Source of the DNA: Clostridiales bacterium
Lineage (GTDB): Bacteria > Bacillota > Clostridia > Lachnospirales > Lachnospiraceae
NCBI GenBank assembly: GCA_019416265.1
Contig: DXXQ01000011.1
Coordinates: 1-48,095 of the forward strand
Direction of reading: 5' to 3'
DNA: 48,095 nucleotides
In this document: in pieces, positions 38,423 through 46,722 of the stretch
Numbering within the stretch: the stretch's first letter is position 1
Layout of the letters: each line of letters opens with the position of its first letter
Made by a program: the position numbers and the translations under genes
The notes under the pieces: model-generated
The model's database searches: none
Told to the model about the DNA's origin: nothing
Seen by the model: only the letters and a program-made list of their open reading frames with translations

Positions 38423-39645
38423 AAAACGTTTATTCTGTAGGACAGGTGAACCGCTATGTGAAAAATATGTTCACACAGGATTTTTTTCTGCAGAAGGTTT
38501 ATGTGAAGGGAGAAGTGTCCAACTGTAAATATCATACCAGCGGCCATATTTACTTTTCCCTGAAGGATGAGACCGGCACTCTGACCTGTGTGATGTTTGC
38601 TGGGCAGCGCAGAGGCCTTTCCTTCCGGATGAAGGACGGAGATAAGGTGGTAGTGGGCGGCTCGGTGGATGTCTACGAAAGAGACGGACGCTATCAGCTT
38701 TATGCAAAGGAAATTACCCTGGAAGGAGCAGGGGCTTTGTATATCAGGTTTCTTGCACTGAAGCAGGAGCTTGAGGACATGGGAATGTTTGCACAGGAAT
38801 ATAAGCAGCCGATTCCCCGATTTATCAGGAGACTTGGGGTGGTGACTGCTCCCACGGGAGCTGCGATCCAGGATATCCGGAATATTTCCTACAGAAGAAA
38901 TCCCTATCTCCAGATTATCCTTTATCCTGCCCTTGTACAGGGAGACGGAGCGGCTGCAAGCATTGTGAAGGGAATCCGGATGCTGGATGAAGCCGATGTG
39001 GATGTGATCATAGTAGGAAGAGGCGGCGGCTCAATAGAAGACCTGTGGGCCTTCAATGAAGAGAGTGTCGCCCGCGCTGTTTTTGAGTGCAGAACCCCTG
39101 TGATTTCCGCAGTGGGACATGAGACGGATTTCACCATTACAGATTTCGTGGCAGATCTCCGTGCGCCCACACCTTCGGCAGCGGCAGAGCTGGCAGTGGA
39201 CGATTACAGAAGCGTTGTAGAGGCAGCGGCATCCTATGGGGAGCGGCTGCATCGTGCCATGTATGGGAAACTGGATCTGCAAAGAAGCAGACTGGAGCAT
39301 TATCATACAAAATTTATGTATTTAAGCCCGGAAAACAGGATCAGGGAACAGCGGCAGCGGCTTCTTGATCTGGAAGAGGGAATCTGCGAAGCAATGGAGC
39401 GGCAGATCAGGGAAAAAAGACAGACCCTTGCCGTTTACCTGGAGCGTTTCAGCGGACTTTCCCCTCTCCGCAAGCTGAACCGGGGATATTCCTATGTGGC
39501 GGACAAAAATAAAAAAGCAGTGACAAGCGTAGAACAGGCGAAGGTTGGAGACAGATTATTTATTTCAGTCACTGACGGATGCATGGAAACAGAGGTACGC
39601 AGTATCAGAAAGGAGGAGAGAACTCATGGAGGAAATGAAGAATAA
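38419..39645 (+). CDS. xseA: Exodeoxyribonuclease VII large subunit
   Basis: 408 residues. N-terminal OB-fold DNA-binding domain (about 1-100: VKGEVSNCKYHTSGHIYFSLKD), catalytic core with GVVTAPTGAAIQDIRNI, IIVGRGGGSIEDLWAFNEE and ISAVGHETDFTITDFVAD, a helical segment, then the C-terminal PLRKLNRGYSYV motif. Degrades single-stranded DNA with XseB. Coupled to nusB by ATGA overlap. Confidence 0.96.
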   Translation: MKNVYSVGQVNRYVKNMFTQDFFLQKVYVKGEVSNCKYHTSGHIYFSLKDETGTLTCVMFAGQRRGLSFRMKDGDKVVVGGSVDVYERDGRYQLYAKEITLEGAGALYIRFLALKQELEDMGMFAQEYKQPIPRFIRRLGVVTAPTGAAIQDIRNISYRRNPYLQIILYPALVQGDGAAASIVKGIRMLDEADVDVIIVGRGGGSIEDLWAFNEESVARAVFECRTPVISAVGHETDFTITDFVADLRAPTPSAAAELAVDDYRSVVEAAASYGERLHRAMYGKLDLQRSRLEHYHTKFMYLSPENRIREQRQRLLDLEEGICEAMERQIREKRQTLAVYLERFSGLSPLRKLNRGYSYVADKNKKAVTSVEQAKVGDRLFISVTDGCMETEVRSIRKEERTHGGNEE

Positions 39646-39868
39646 ACAGGATGAGGAATTAAGCCTGGAGGAGGCGTTTTCGAAGCTGGATGTCCTTGCC
39701 CAGAAGCTGGAGGACAGAGAGACTTCCCTTGAGGATTCCTTCCTTCTCTATCAGCAGGGAATGGAGCTTCTGAAGCTTTGTAACGGGAAGCTGGACACTG
39801 TGGAGAAAAAGATGCTGCAGATGAATGAGGATGGGACGTTTAGTGAATTTTCAAGAGGAATTAAATAA
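39626..39868 (+). CDS. xseB: Exodeoxyribonuclease VII small subunit
   Basis: 80 residues from ATG 39626, 5-6 nt after AGGAGGAGAG, overlapping the xseA end by 20 nt. Core SLEEAFSKLDVLAQKLEDRETSLEDSFLLYQQGMEL is diagnostic of XseB, a helical hairpin that binds several copies per XseA. The stop lies 26 nt inside the ispA frame. Confidence 0.95.
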   Translation: MEEMKNKQDEELSLEEAFSKLDVLAQKLEDRETSLEDSFLLYQQGMELLKLCNGKLDTVEKKMLQMNEDGTFSEFSRGIK

Positions 39869-40730
39869 AAGAACACAGGCAGCAGAAGAGATTTTAAAGA
39901 AATATCTCCCTGAAGAGGAGGGCTTTGCCCTGACCATGGCCCAGGCCATGAATTACAGTATGCTGGCAGGAGGAAAACGTTTAAGGCCGGTTCTGATGCT
40001 GGAGACATACCGTCTTTTCGGCGGAGAGGAAGAGGTTGTGGAGCCCTTTATGGCAGCGATGGAAATGATCCACACCCATTCCCTGATCCACGACGATCTT
40101 CCTGCCCTTGACAATGACGATTACAGAAGGGGAAGACTTACCACCCATAAGGTATACGGAGAGGCAATGGGAGTATTAAGCGGCGTGGCGCTTTTGAATT
40201 ATGCCTATGAGGTAATGCTCACAGCCTTTGACAGGACTGGGGAAAAAGACCGGGTGATCAAAGGGCTTAGGATCATGGCGGATAAGACCGGAATCCACGG
40301 AATGCTGGGCGGCCAGAGTGTGGATGTGGAGAATGACGGAAAGCCGGTGGACAGAGAAGTTCTGGATTATATATACCAGAATAAAACGTCTGCTCTTATT
40401 GAGTGTGCCATGATGACAGGAGCTGTCCTTGCCGGAGCAACGGAAGAGGCCGTGAAGGTGATCGAGGAGGCAGCCTGCAATATCGGTCTTGCCTTCCAGA
40501 TCCAGGATGATATTCTGGATGTGACAAGCACAAGCGAGGAACTGGGCAAGCCGGTTCACAGCGACGAGAAGAATCATAAGGTTACTTATGTGACGCTCTT
40601 TGGGCTGGACGGCGCCAGGGAAGAGGCTGCGAAGCTTTCCGAAAAGGCAGTGAGCCTTCTGGAAAGCCTTGAACAAAAAAATGAATTTCTGAATTTGCTT
40701 GTTGCAAAGCTTGTAAATCGCAGAAAATGA
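39843..40730 (+). CDS. ispA: Short-chain polyprenyl (farnesyl/geranylgeranyl) diphosphate synthase
   Basis: 295 residues from GTG 39843 (MNFQEELNKRTQ), which fits family N-termini; in-frame ATGs at 39825 and 39831 are alternatives inside xseB. Condenses DMAPP with IPP to FPP or longer. First Asp-rich motif in LIHDDLPALDNDDYRRG, second in FQIQDDILDV; GGKRLRP near residue 44. It precedes dxs, joining start and end of the isoprenoid route in one operon. Chain length cannot be set from sequence by eye. Confidence 0.94.
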   Translation: MNFQEELNKRTQAAEEILKKYLPEEEGFALTMAQAMNYSMLAGGKRLRPVLMLETYRLFGGEEEVVEPFMAAMEMIHTHSLIHDDLPALDNDDYRRGRLTTHKVYGEAMGVLSGVALLNYAYEVMLTAFDRTGEKDRVIKGLRIMADKTGIHGMLGGQSVDVENDGKPVDREVLDYIYQNKTSALIECAMMTGAVLAGATEEAVKVIEEAACNIGLAFQIQDDILDVTSTSEELGKPVHSDEKNHKVTYVTLFGLDGAREEAAKLSEKAVSLLESLEQKNEFLNLLVAKLVNRRK

Positions 40731-40743
40731 AAGAAGGATACGA

Positions 40744-42609
40744 ATGATTCTGGAAAAAATTAAGGTGCCTAATGATATTCATAAGATACCACTGGCAGAT
40801 TTTCCGCTGCTGGCTGAGGAGATCAGGGAGTTCCTTATCAAATCCGTAAGTGAGACAGGAGGACACCTGGCATCGAATCTGGGAGTGGTAGAGCTGACCC
40901 TTGCCCTGCACAATGTGCTGGATTTTCCACAGGATAAACTGATCTGGGACGTAGGGCATCAGGCTTACACACACAAGATTCTTACCGGCAGAAAAGAGGA
41001 ATTTAAGAATCTTCGTAAAGAAGGGGGACTGAGCGGATTCCCGAAGCGAAGCGAGAGCGACTGTGATTCCTTTGATACGGGACACAGCTCGAACTCTATT
41101 TCCGCAGGACTTGGATATGTCCGGGCAAGAGATCTGCTTGGCCAGAAACACCATGTGGTATCTGTCATCGGCGACGGCGCGCTTACAGGAGGCATGGCTT
41201 ATGAGGCCATGAACAACGCGGCGGAGCTGAAGACGAATTTTATTATTATTATCAATGACAACAATATGTCCATTTCCAGGAATGTAGGGGGAATGTCCAC
41301 CTATCTCAGCGCCCTTCGGACTGCCCAGGCTTATACAGGGATGAAGCTGAATGTGACGAAGACACTGAAAAAAATTCCGAAGGTAGGAACTGCAGTGGTG
41401 GATACCATGCGGAAGACAAAAAGCAGCATCAAACAGCTGATTATTCCGGGAATGCTTTTTGAAAATATGGGACTGACCTATCTGGGGCCTGTGGACGGCC
41501 ACAATATGCGTCAGATGATGAAGCTTTTAAATGAGGCAAAAAGAGTGGAGGGCCCGGTGGTGGTTCATGTGCTGACCAAAAAAGGGATGGGGTATGAGCC
41601 CGCATCTCTCCAACCGGACAGATTTCATGGAACAGGACCGTTTGAGATTAAAAGCGGCAGCCCTCTGTCCTCACAGACGGAGCCTTCTTACACAGATGTT
41701 TTTTCAAAGAAGATGGTGCTTCTTGGAGAAAAGAATAAAAAGCTGACGGCAATCACCGCGGCTATGAGAGAGGGAACAGGGCTGAAAAGCTTTTCCAGAA
41801 ATTTCCCAGACCGTTTCTTTGATGTGGGAATTGCGGAAGAGCATGCCGTCACCTTTGCAGCGGGGCTGGCCCTTGGCGGAATGATTCCCGTTGTGGCAAT
41901 TTATTCCTCTTTTTTGCAGAGAGCAGTGGATCAGATTCTCCATGATGTCTGTATGCAGAAGCTCCATGTGATCTTTGCAGTAGACAGAGCGGGACTGGTA
42001 GGCGCAGACGGAGAAACACATCAGGGAAACTTTGATCTTTCCTATCTTTCCATGATGCCGAATTTGGTAGTCATGGCTCCGAAGAATGCCCGGGAACTGG
42101 AAGAAATGCTGGAATTTGCAGTGAAGTATGACGGCCCCTGTGCGATCCGTTATCCCAGAGGAAAAGCCTATCAGGGACTTTTGGAGAACCAGGCAGAGCT
42201 GGAGCTTGGCAAAAGCGAGGTTCTGGAAGAGGGAAAGGAAATTGCTGTCCTTGGAGTGGGAAGTATGGTTCCCGTCTGCCAACAGGTTGTACAGGGACTC
42301 CGCGAAGACGGCTATGAGCCTACCTTTGTAAATGCCAGATTTGTCAAACCTCTGGATACAGGGCTTCTGGACAGGCTTTCCCGAAATCACAGACTGATTG
42401 TCACTGTGGAAGAAAATGTGAAAAACGGCGGATACGGCGAGCATGTAGCCGCATATATGGAAGCCTGCCATCCGGAGACGAGAGTGCTGACAGCTGCAAT
42501 CTGGGATCGCTTTGTCCCCCAGGGAAATGTGGACAGCCTGCGTTCAAAAATAGGGCTCAGCGCGTCTGATATCCGGCAGGCAATAGAAAATTGCGAGGTT
42601 TTGAGATGA
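40744..42609 (+). CDS. dxs: 1-deoxy-D-xylulose-5-phosphate synthase
   Basis: 621 residues, standard DXS length. TPP-dependent condensation of pyruvate and glyceraldehyde 3-phosphate, first step of the MEP pathway (and of thiamine and pyridoxal precursors). Visible: HLASNLGVVELTLALH, DVGHQAYTHKILTGR, the TPP motif GDGALTGGMAYEAMNNA...NDN, the transketolase active-site glutamate in VGIAEEHAVTFAAGLA, and HQGNFDLSYL. ATG 40744 lies 14 nt after ispA; the end overlaps tlyA by ATGA. Confidence 0.97.
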   Translation: MILEKIKVPNDIHKIPLADFPLLAEEIREFLIKSVSETGGHLASNLGVVELTLALHNVLDFPQDKLIWDVGHQAYTHKILTGRKEEFKNLRKEGGLSGFPKRSESDCDSFDTGHSSNSISAGLGYVRARDLLGQKHHVVSVIGDGALTGGMAYEAMNNAAELKTNFIIIINDNNMSISRNVGGMSTYLSALRTAQAYTGMKLNVTKTLKKIPKVGTAVVDTMRKTKSSIKQLIIPGMLFENMGLTYLGPVDGHNMRQMMKLLNEAKRVEGPVVVHVLTKKGMGYEPASLQPDRFHGTGPFEIKSGSPLSSQTEPSYTDVFSKKMVLLGEKNKKLTAITAAMREGTGLKSFSRNFPDRFFDVGIAEEHAVTFAAGLALGGMIPVVAIYSSFLQRAVDQILHDVCMQKLHVIFAVDRAGLVGADGETHQGNFDLSYLSMMPNLVVMAPKNARELEEMLEFAVKYDGPCAIRYPRGKAYQGLLENQAELELGKSEVLEEGKEIAVLGVGSMVPVCQQVVQGLREDGYEPTFVNARFVKPLDTGLLDRLSRNHRLIVTVEENVKNGGYGEHVAAYMEACHPETRVLTAAIWDRFVPQGNVDSLRSKIGLSASDIRQAIENCEVLR

Positions 42610-43415
42610 AGAAACGATTGGATATGCTGATGATGGAGCGCGCCCTTGCACCTTCAAGGGAAAAAGCGAAAGCATATATTATGGCCGGAGAAGTATATGT
42701 AGACGGCGAAAAAGAAGAAAAAGCGGGAACCATGTTTCCCGTAACTGTAAAGATTGAAGTGAGGGGAAAGGTGCTTCCTTATGTAAGCCGCGGCGGACTG
42801 AAGCTTGAGAAGGCGATGAATAATTTTGACGTTTCCCTTGAGGGAAAGGTTTGTATGGATGTGGGAGCTTCCACCGGGGGCTTCACAGACTGTATGCTTC
42901 AGAACGGCGCAGTGAAGGTTTACTCCATTGACGTAGGCTACGGCCAGCTTGACTGGAAGCTGAGAAATGACGAGAGAGTTGTCTGTATGGAGAAGACAAA
43001 CATCCGATATGTGACTCCCGAGGATATTCAGGAACCGGCGGATTTTTCCTCCATTGATGTTTCCTTTATTTCTCTCACCAAGGTTCTTGGCCCAGTGAGG
43101 AACCTTCTCACGGAGGAGGGAGAGATCGTCTGCCTTATCAAGCCGCAGTTTGAGGCGGGAAGAGAAAAGGTAGGAAAAAAAGGCGTAGTGCGCGATCCCG
43201 CAGTACATGAAGAGGTGATCCGCAAGGTAAAAGATTTTGCCATGAGTATTTCCATGGAACCGATGCATCTTGATTTTTCACCAATCAAGGGACCGGAAGG
43301 AAATATTGAATATCTCCTTCATCTTAAGAAGCATCCGGAAGGAACGGAAGTACAGGACAGCCTTACCGTATCTGTGGAGGAGGTTGTGGCCAAGGCTCAT
43401 GGTCAGCTGGATTAA
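42606..43415 (+). CDS. tlyA: TlyA-family rRNA methyltransferase
   Basis: 269 residues from ATG 42606 (MKKRLDMLMMERAL). An S4 RNA-binding domain (about 1-62) is followed by an FtsJ-like SAM domain (about 78-245) with DVGASTGGFTDCMLQNGA (SAM motif), DVSFISLTKVL and LIKPQFEAGREKVGKKGVVRDP. TlyA methylates ribosomal RNA 2'-O positions in mycobacteria; 'hemolysin' is an older label for the family. The conserved position between dxs and argR matches B. subtilis yqxC. The start overlaps the dxs stop. Confidence 0.93.
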   Translation: MKKRLDMLMMERALAPSREKAKAYIMAGEVYVDGEKEEKAGTMFPVTVKIEVRGKVLPYVSRGGLKLEKAMNNFDVSLEGKVCMDVGASTGGFTDCMLQNGAVKVYSIDVGYGQLDWKLRNDERVVCMEKTNIRYVTPEDIQEPADFSSIDVSFISLTKVLGPVRNLLTEEGEIVCLIKPQFEAGREKVGKKGVVRDPAVHEEVIRKVKDFAMSISMEPMHLDFSPIKGPEGNIEYLLHLKKHPEGTEVQDSLTVSVEEVVAKAHGQLD

Positions 43416-43424
43416 GGAAAGATT

Positions 43425-44285
43425 ATGGACAGGTTTTATATAATTACCAACAGTGATAAGGATCCGAAACAGGAAATCACCAGAAGAATTGCGGACTATC
43501 TCGAGCAGCACGGGAAGGAGTGCCGCATTCAGCAGGCCAGACGGGGAGGCGGCGGAAACTATCATTATACAGATCCAGAGCTGATTCCGGATAAAACAGA
43601 ATGTATTATCGTCCTCGGTGGAGACGGAACTCTTCTACAGGCGGCAAGGGATGTGGTACACAGAGGGATTCCTCTCCTCGGCATTAATCTTGGGAATCTC
43701 GGTTACCTGGCAGAGGTGGACATACAGTCGGTTTATCCGGCTCTTGACCAGCTTATGTCAGGGGATTATGAAGTGGAAGAGCGGATGATGCTCAGCGGAA
43801 GGGTGTTCCGCGGACAGAAGCTTTTGGGAGAGGGGATAGCCCTGAATGATATCGTAATAGGCAGAGACGGTCATCTGAGAGTTGTCCGCTTTAAGAACTA
43901 TGTGAATGACGAATATCTTAATTCTTATCATGCAGACGGAATTATTGTCTCCACACCAACCGGATCTACCGGATACAGTCTCTCGGCAGGGGGGCCCATT
44001 GTATCACCGAATGCCGCTATGATGATCATGACGCCCATCGCTCCCCATACGCTGAATACCAGAAGTATTATTTTTCCGGCAGATGATGTGATCACAGTGG
44101 AGATCGGCAAGGGCAGGCACGTAGACTGTGAAACAGGTCTTGCTTCTTTTGACGGAGATGCATTTGTGCCCATGGTGACAGGAGACTGTATTGAGATCCG
44201 CCAGGCAGAAGTAAAGACCAAAATCCTGAAGCTGAATCATTTAAGCTTTGTTGAAGTGCTGCGCCGGAAAATGCGTGACAGTTAG
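43425..44285 (+). CDS. nadK: NAD kinase
   Basis: 286 residues. Phosphorylates NAD+ to NADP+, supplying NADPH for reactions such as FabG. GGDGTLL at 65-71 holds the catalytic Asp (D67); LGINLGNLGYLAEV, and DGIIVSTPTGSTGYSLSAGGP are the conserved NAD-binding blocks. Starts 9 nt after tlyA behind AAGGAAAG and is followed 11 nt later by argR, so it belongs to the same operon. Confidence 0.96.
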   Translation: MDRFYIITNSDKDPKQEITRRIADYLEQHGKECRIQQARRGGGGNYHYTDPELIPDKTECIIVLGGDGTLLQAARDVVHRGIPLLGINLGNLGYLAEVDIQSVYPALDQLMSGDYEVEERMMLSGRVFRGQKLLGEGIALNDIVIGRDGHLRVVRFKNYVNDEYLNSYHADGIIVSTPTGSTGYSLSAGGPIVSPNAAMMIMTPIAPHTLNTRSIIFPADDVITVEIGKGRHVDCETGLASFDGDAFVPMVTGDCIEIRQAEVKTKILKLNHLSFVEVLRRKMRDS

Positions 44286-44296
44286 GAGGAGGGATC

Positions 44297-44752
44297 ATGA
44301 AAGTAGCAAGACATGAAAAAATCATTGAATTGATCCATCAGTATGAAATTGATACACAGGAGGAGCTGGCAGCCAGACTGAATGAAGCCGGATTTAAGGT
44401 GACGCAGGCTACGGTTTCCCGGGATATCCGTGCTCTGAAAATGACGAAGGTAGCCGGCAAAGACGGAAAATCCCGTTATGCGATCCTTCATAATGAGCCG
44501 AATACATTGGGGGAAAAATATACCCGGGTTTTAAAGGATGCTCTCCTCAATATGGATGTAGGCCAGAATCTTGTTGTGATCCGGACAGTTCCGGGAATGG
44601 CAATGGGAGTTGCGGCAGCTCTGGATGCACTGAAGTGGCAGGAAATCCTGGGCTGTATTGCAGGAGACGACACGATTATGTGCGCGACGAAGAATTCTGA
44701 CCAGGCTCTGGGCGTGGTGGAGAAGCTTCGAAATATTTTAGACGAAAATTAA
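44297..44752 (+). CDS. argR: Arginine repressor ArgR/AhrC
   Basis: 151 residues. N-terminal winged helix (about 1-70) with the VTQATVSRDIRALKM recognition segment (Ser41-Arg42), C-terminal hexamerisation and L-arginine-binding domain with ILGCIAGDDTIM (conserved GDDT). Controls arginine synthesis and breakdown in response to arginine. Start behind AGGAGGGA; gene order argR-recN-spoIVB is conserved in Firmicutes. No arginine gene is in the window, so its targets are elsewhere. Confidence 0.96.
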   Translation: MKVARHEKIIELIHQYEIDTQEELAARLNEAGFKVTQATVSRDIRALKMTKVAGKDGKSRYAILHNEPNTLGEKYTRVLKDALLNMDVGQNLVVIRTVPGMAMGVAAALDALKWQEILGCIAGDDTIMCATKNSDQALGVVEKLRNILDEN

Positions 44753-44755
44753 AAA

Positions 44756-44817
44756 GAACACTTGTTTGCGCAGAACATATGTGCTATACTATTCCCAGGT
44801 GAACAGAACAACTGTTC
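44756..44817 (+). promoter_or_regulatory. Three LexA (SOS)-like boxes upstream of recN
   Basis: GAACACTTGTTT (44756-44767), GAACATATGTGC (44773-44784) and GAACAACTGTTC (44806-44817), each close to the Gram-positive LexA motif GAAC-N4-GTT(C/T); the third is a perfect GAAC-N4-GTTC and the second has one mismatch. Box 1 overlaps the -35, box 2 fills the spacer, box 3 lies just downstream of the start site. RecN is a known SOS-induced repair protein. Confidence 0.75.
44762..44790 (+). promoter_or_regulatory. Promoter of recN
   Basis: TTGTTT (44762-44767), 17-nt spacer, TATACT (44785-44790). Embedded in the LexA-like boxes. Leader of about 87 nt to the recN ATG. Confidence 0.75.
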
Positions 44818-44883
44818 CTGTAAACACACAAAGGACAAAAATATTGGTACCCAGGTGGTGAACCGGAAATTGTCGGAGGGAAT

Positions 44884-46575
44884 ATGTTAGCACATTTGCA
44901 TGTAAAGAATCTTGCACTTATAGAGGAAATAGAAGTTGAATTCGGACCGGGACTGAATATTCTCACAGGTGAGACCGGAGCGGGAAAGTCCATTCTCCTT
45001 GGTTCCATGCAGCTCATTCTGGGCGGGAAGACTTCTAAGAATATGATAAGGGAGAATGCCCCGTATGCTCTGGTGGAGCTGTTGTTCCAGGTGGAGAATG
45101 AGAAGGCGGCAGCAGCTCTCAGGGAACTGGATATTTACCCGGAGGACGGCCAGGTGCTTTTGTCCAGAAAGATCATGGAGGGACGCAGCATCAGTAAGAT
45201 AAACGGAGAGACCTGTACGGTGGGAAGGATGAAGGAGGCAGCGGCCTGCCTTTTGGACATCCACGGCCAGCATGAACATCAGTCTCTTCTTTATCCTGAC
45301 AAGCAGCTTGCGATCCTGGATGCTTACGGAAGGGAGGCAATCCTTCCTGTGAAGGGAAAGGTGCGCACGGCATACAGGGAATACCGGAATTGTCTTCGGG
45401 AACTTCAGTCTATGAACATGGATGAAGAGCAGAGAAACCGGGAGGCGGCTTTTCTGGAATTTGAGATCAAGGAGATTGAGAAGGCCCAGCTTCGGGAAGG
45501 AGAAGACGAGGAACTGGAGAGCCTGTATAAGAAGATGAATCATGCAAGACAGATTGTAGATTCTCTTCAGCTTGTCCATGCTCTCACCGGCTATGACAAC
45601 GGTGAGGGGGCAGGCGAGACTGTAGGGAAGGCTCTCAGGGAGATTTCCAGAGTCACTGCCTTTGACAGGGAGATTTCTCCAATGGAGGAAATTCTGGGCA
45701 ATGTGGACAGTCTTCTCAATGACTTTAACAGAGAGCTGTCTGCCTATCTTGACGGATTCAGCTTTGAGGAAGATGTTTTTTATGAAATGGAGCGTCGTCT
45801 GGATCAGATCAACGGGCTGAAAGCGAAGTACGGGTCCCATATTTCCGAAATTCTTGCTTATCAGGAAGTACAGAAAGAAAAACTGGAAAAACTTCACAGA
45901 TATGAGGAGAATTACCAGAGTCTGAAAGAAATGGCAGCTGAGAAAGAAGAGATTCTTGAGAAGCTTTCGGATGAATTATCAAAGATCAGGAAACAATATA
46001 GCAGACAACTGGAAGAAAAAGTGATGGATGGACTGAAGGATCTCAATTTCCAGGAAGTAAACTTTGCCATTACTTTTAGCAGAAAGAAAAATTATACAGA
46101 TAACGGTTTTGATGAAGTGGAATACGAGATTTCCACAAATCCGGGCGAGAGCTTAAAGCCTCTGGGCAAGATTGTTTCCGGAGGTGAGCTTTCCAGAATC
46201 ATGCTGGCGCTCAAGGCGATCCTGGCAGACAGGGATCGTATTGAAACTCTGATTTTTGACGAGATCGACACAGGAATCAGCGGAAGGACAGCGCAGAAGG
46301 TGTCCGAGAAGATGGCAGTGATCGGACAGCATCATCAGGTTCTCTGTATTACTCATCTTCCCCAGATTGCAGCAATGGCGGACAGCCATTTTGAAATTGA
46401 AAAGCATTTAAAAAATACAGAAACCATTACCCAGATCCATGTGCTTCAGGGTGAGGATTCTATCCGTGAGCTGGCAAGACTTCTGGGAGGCGCAAGAATC
46501 ACAGATGCAGTTCTTGAGAATGCCAGAGAAATGAAAGAATTGGCACAGGTACATAAAAATACAAGATTGAAATAG
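44884..46575 (+). CDS. recN: DNA repair protein RecN
   Basis: 563 residues, SMC-like ATPase acting early at DNA double-strand breaks. Walker A GETGAGKS (29-36), DIHGQHEHQSLL, a long coiled-coil middle (about 160-370), ABC signature VSGGELSRIMLALKAIL, Walker B LIFDEIDTGISGRTAQKV and CITHLPQIAAMAD. ATG 44884 behind CGGAGGG. Its separate promoter is packed with LexA-like boxes. A strong terminator follows. Confidence 0.96.
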   Translation: MLAHLHVKNLALIEEIEVEFGPGLNILTGETGAGKSILLGSMQLILGGKTSKNMIRENAPYALVELLFQVENEKAAAALRELDIYPEDGQVLLSRKIMEGRSISKINGETCTVGRMKEAAACLLDIHGQHEHQSLLYPDKQLAILDAYGREAILPVKGKVRTAYREYRNCLRELQSMNMDEEQRNREAAFLEFEIKEIEKAQLREGEDEELESLYKKMNHARQIVDSLQLVHALTGYDNGEGAGETVGKALREISRVTAFDREISPMEEILGNVDSLLNDFNRELSAYLDGFSFEEDVFYEMERRLDQINGLKAKYGSHISEILAYQEVQKEKLEKLHRYEENYQSLKEMAAEKEEILEKLSDELSKIRKQYSRQLEEKVMDGLKDLNFQEVNFAITFSRKKNYTDNGFDEVEYEISTNPGESLKPLGKIVSGGELSRIMLALKAILADRDRIETLIFDEIDTGISGRTAQKVSEKMAVIGQHHQVLCITHLPQIAAMADSHFEIEKHLKNTETITQIHVLQGEDSIRELARLLGGARITDAVLENAREMKELAQVHKNTRLK

Positions 46576-46583
46576 GGATGAAG

Positions 46584-46626
46584 AAAGCATACTAGGAGAG
46601 AGGCGATTCTCCGGTATGCTTTTTTT
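46584..46626 (+). terminator. Terminator after recN
   Basis: Stem AAGCATAC/GTATGCTT plus inner GGAGA/TCTCC with an 8-nt loop, followed by TTTTTT (to 46626). Confidence 0.88.
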
Positions 46627-46722
46627 CAGGATTTTTATTCTGTAAAATAGAAAGCTCAGTGCATGGCTGGCTGCGCTTCGGAAAGGAAATGCCTTATATA
46701 TTTTTACGAGAGGAGTGACTGG

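Noticed and set aside
44887..45897. 336-residue open frame on the - strand
   Set aside because: Antisense to recN, no promoter or ribosome site; shadow of a well-supported gene.
46627..46722. Possible SigG/SigF promoter of spoIVB (GCATG at 46661)
   Set aside because: No acceptable -10 element at the right distance.
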